NCBI GenBank assembly: GCA_015523685.1
Contig: WAJW01000145.1
Coordinates: forward strand, 1-7,093
DNA length: 7,093 nt
Direction: 5' to 3'
From: Archaeoglobaceae archaeon
Lineage (GTDB): Archaea > Halobacteriota > Archaeoglobi > Archaeoglobales > JdFR-42
A program made the translations under genes and the position numbers. This document shows, piece after piece, positions 5,106 through 7,093 of this stretch. The number at the start of each line of letters is the position of its first letter. Position 1 is the first letter of the stretch. A model generated the notes under the pieces. That model saw only the letters and a list, made by a program, of their open reading frames with translations. It had not been told where the DNA came from and did not search any database.

Positions 5106-7093
5106 TCAAACAAAATCAGAGATCTTTATCTGCTTTGATTTATCACTCTCGAAGAGGGATTTTATCTCAAGATCTATCAGCGATATCCTCTGTTTCGTGT
5201 ATTCACTCAAAGAGTACTCCTCTGATAGTTCCTTTGAGATCTCAAGATATTTCGTTATGGTGCCCATGTGAACTGTCAGAGTGATGTTTCCACCACATTT
5301 CAGGCATCTGCCCGCAAGAGGCATCCTCCTGTACTTTGCATTGCATTTCACACATCTGAACTTCTGTCTCGAAAAAGCCCTTAGATTACCAACGAGATCG
5401 GGAAGAAAATGAGTGTTGAGGACTCTCTCGGCCACATCCTTTTCATCAACTGCACGGATTCTTGAGGCCAGTTTCAACTGAGATTTCATCTTTTCTATCA
5501 TTGTGGAAAGGGACTTGTATCTGCTTTCTTTCGGCCCCATGAATATATCCTCCGTATCATGGGTAAATTTCAGACCATAATACCTCTTACATGAACCCAG
5601 CCTGTCCTCAACACGTTCTATCAACCCCTCGATTTTTCTGGGAGACTCGTAATTCATGGACATCCTGTAAAATTCAAGAGGATATCTGGAGACAACATCC
5701 ATATTGTGAACCTCTTTGTCAACCTCCTTTGGATCGAGTATTGTGGTGAGAACAAGAGGTGCATCCATCCTACCTCCTCTTTTTTCAGGCAGAAAGGATC
5801 TGGAAAAATTTAGAAGTCCATCAAGGAGCAACATAACACAGTCCTCATCACCATCACAGTTTCTTCTCTTGGCTGCGTGGAAGTAAGGATGTGCATAAGA
5901 GGCATTCGCATCTCCGAATCCTATGATCCTGCCAAGTACTCCAGCGGAAGTGTGAGGGGCAAGACCTATTATGAGGTGGCCTATCAGATCCTCGACCTTT
6001 TCGGCATTGTAAAATCTTTCCAGACGGTAAAATTTCTCAAGAAGATCGTCAATGAAATTTGCAATCCTTAGAAGATACTCTCCTGCCTCTCTGGAGATCA
6101 CAATGTCCTGAGGCTTCAGCTCAACAATCTGATCCTCCTTTTCAACCGGATCTCCATTGATATCCTCCGTATATCCAAGTTCTCTTGCCCTTTCAACACT
6201 CAATCCTATTTCTACAGGTTTAAAGTGAGTCAGTGGAAGATCAGTCATATCATATCTGATTGTTCCATCCTTAAAAACAAACACACCATGCTTTGCTCTC
6301 AGAATACCCTTCTCAATCGGTTCCGGAATTTTATTCCTTGACGTGAGTCCCCTGACCCCCTTCAGTATCTGATATGTCTCCCTCTCACCAAGCCTGTCAA
6401 GAGCGTTTCTGTAGTATGATCTCAGATCAAAACGCGTTTTCTCGTAGGCCACTGCCTGACTTCCACACCTTTCACATCTTTCATTCTCTCCGGTTAAACC
6501 GCATTTTACACATCTAAAAATCAATCTGGCCCTTCCACCACATTCACATCCCGGTAGAAATGTCCTTTTTCCACAACTCTCACATTTCCTTACGGGAAGC
6601 TCTACCTCTATCACACCCGTTTTCCCGTTAAGACCTTCACTGTATGAGACCGCATCCAGGACGGATCTTGTCTTTCCACCTGCCTCGCCCACGGGAAAGA
6701 GAACATGTGGAGGTGGCCTCATCTCCCTTCTCTTTGATTTTTCCGGTCTTCCCATCCTCGCACCAATTCTTGTAGGTGCCTTAGCTCTAACATCAATCCC
6801 GGAAAGATGTCTCACGAGTTCAAGGGAGCTCTCAAATTCACCTTCAGGAACCCTTATTTCATTTAGATCTTCATCATATCCCACACACCTGACAAGGACT
6901 TTCCATTGTTCCACAACTATGTTCCCGTTCACCACTCTGTGGGGCACCAGAAGTTTTTCCAGGATTTCCTTCACCTTTCCATCCATGGAAATAACAAGGT
7001 TTCCCCTTTCTATTACTGCCCCGGAGATGATCTTTTTCAGATACAAAACCTCATCCACTTCCAGATCATGCCAGAGGTACGTGTATGAGGGAT
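5106..7093 (-). CDS. polC: DNA polymerase D (archaeal PolII) large subunit DP2, C-terminal part, cut by the window edge
   Basis: Catalytic subunit of the archaeal replicative polymerase PolD, which works with the DP1 exonuclease subunit. The frame is open to the right edge; eleven complete codons (PSYTYLWHDLE) lie before the GTG at 7056-7058, so that GTG is internal and roughly the first 40 percent of the usual 1,100-1,200 residue protein is missing. Counting from that GTG: a cysteine-rich zinc module at 159-198 (C159, C162, C171, C173, C183, C186, C195, C198); the polymerase active-site motif NCDGDED at 400-406, with Asp402 and Asp404 matching the known catalytic aspartates; a second zinc site at C569, C572, C585 and C588; and a last-eight-residue PCNA-interacting box, QIKISDFV. 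No intein interrupts the NCDGDED motif, although inteins occur there in some archaea. The reading frame is intact to its TGA stop. DP1 is not in the window. Family assignment is near certain. Confidence 0.96.
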   Translation of the reverse strand, partial: PSYTYLWHDLEVDEVLYLKKIISGAVIERGNLVISMDGKVKEILEKLLVPHRVVNGNIVVEQWKVLVRCVGYDEDLNEIRVPEGEFESSLELVRHLSGIDVRAKAPTRIGARMGRPEKSKRREMRPPPHVLFPVGEAGGKTRSVLDAVSYSEGLNGKTGVIEVELPVRKCESCGKRTFLPGCECGGRARLIFRCVKCGLTGENERCERCGSQAVAYEKTRFDLRSYYRNALDRLGERETYQILKGVRGLTSRNKIPEPIEKGILRAKHGVFVFKDGTIRYDMTDLPLTHFKPVEIGLSVERARELGYTEDINGDPVEKEDQIVELKPQDIVISREAGEYLLRIANFIDDLLEKFYRLERFYNAEKVEDLIGHLIIGLAPHTSAGVLGRIIGFGDANASYAHPYFHAAKRRNCDGDEDCVMLLLDGLLNFSRSFLPEKRGGRMDAPLVLTTILDPKEVDKEVHNMDVVSRYPLEFYRMSMNYESPRKIEGLIERVEDRLGSCKRYYGLKFTHDTEDIFMGPKESRYKSLSTMIEKMKSQLKLASRIRAVDEKDVAERVLNTHFLPDLVGNLRAFSRQKFRCVKCNAKYRRMPLAGRCLKCGGNITLTVHMGTITKYLEISKELSEEYSLSEYTKQRISLIDLEIKSLFESDKSKQIKISDFV

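Noticed and set aside
5877..6071. Plus-strand frame opposite DP2
   Set aside because: It is antisense to the strongly conserved region just before the polymerase active site, with no support of its own.

Overview
The window looks archaeal, most likely euryarchaeal. The strongest evidence is a long C-terminal piece of the large subunit of DNA polymerase D (DP2), an enzyme found only in Archaea. Supporting signs are a two-PDZ archaeal-type site-2 protease, AT-rich TATA-like boxes placed where ATG-proximal (leaderless) transcripts would start, and strong GGAGG ribosome-binding sites inside operons. A MeaB-type GTPase implies a B12-dependent acyl-CoA mutase elsewhere in the genome. That would fit groups such as Archaeoglobi or the Syntrophoarchaeum/ANME relatives, but the sequence alone does not fix the lineage.

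Layout: every confidently called gene is on the minus strand, so the window reads right to left. Positions 5106-7093 hold the DP2 fragment, cut by the right window edge. Positions 4315-5105 are about 790 bases without a confident gene. They contain a TATA-like promoter for the next operon, a large overlapping inverted repeat (4370-4433), and a plus-strand frame (4627-4971) that is either a very small gene or a decayed one. Positions 365-4308 hold a tight five-gene cluster: a 101-residue three-helix membrane protein, a half-length MFS transporter, the MeaB-like GTPase, an M50 site-2 protease and a 153-residue protein I do not recognise. The first three are almost certainly one operon (3-base gap, then a 14-base overlap). 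The protease follows after about 115 bases and the last gene after 42 bases. Positions 1-364 hold no confident gene: a possible C-terminal coding tail at the left edge, short open frames and a weak T-tract terminator for the cluster.

How the genes might work together: the GTPase would chaperone loading and repair of the cobalamin cofactor on methylmalonyl-CoA mutase or a related mutase, which is not in the window. The MFS half-protein and the small membrane protein are co-transcribed with it, so they may serve the same physiology, but no substrate can be read from sequence. The protease cleaves membrane proteins within the bilayer and may only be a neighbour. DP2 belongs to replication and is separated from the cluster by the long intergenic region.

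Most of the window is ordinary archaeal gene content. The points that deserve a second look are the half-size MFS gene welded to meaB, the overlapping inverted repeat upstream of the operon, and a 19-base near-repeat found in both gene-poor stretches flanking the cluster. The differences in that repeat look like those between homologous coding sequences, which suggests scars of one repeated gene family. I found no convincing new defence, mobile or RNA system.
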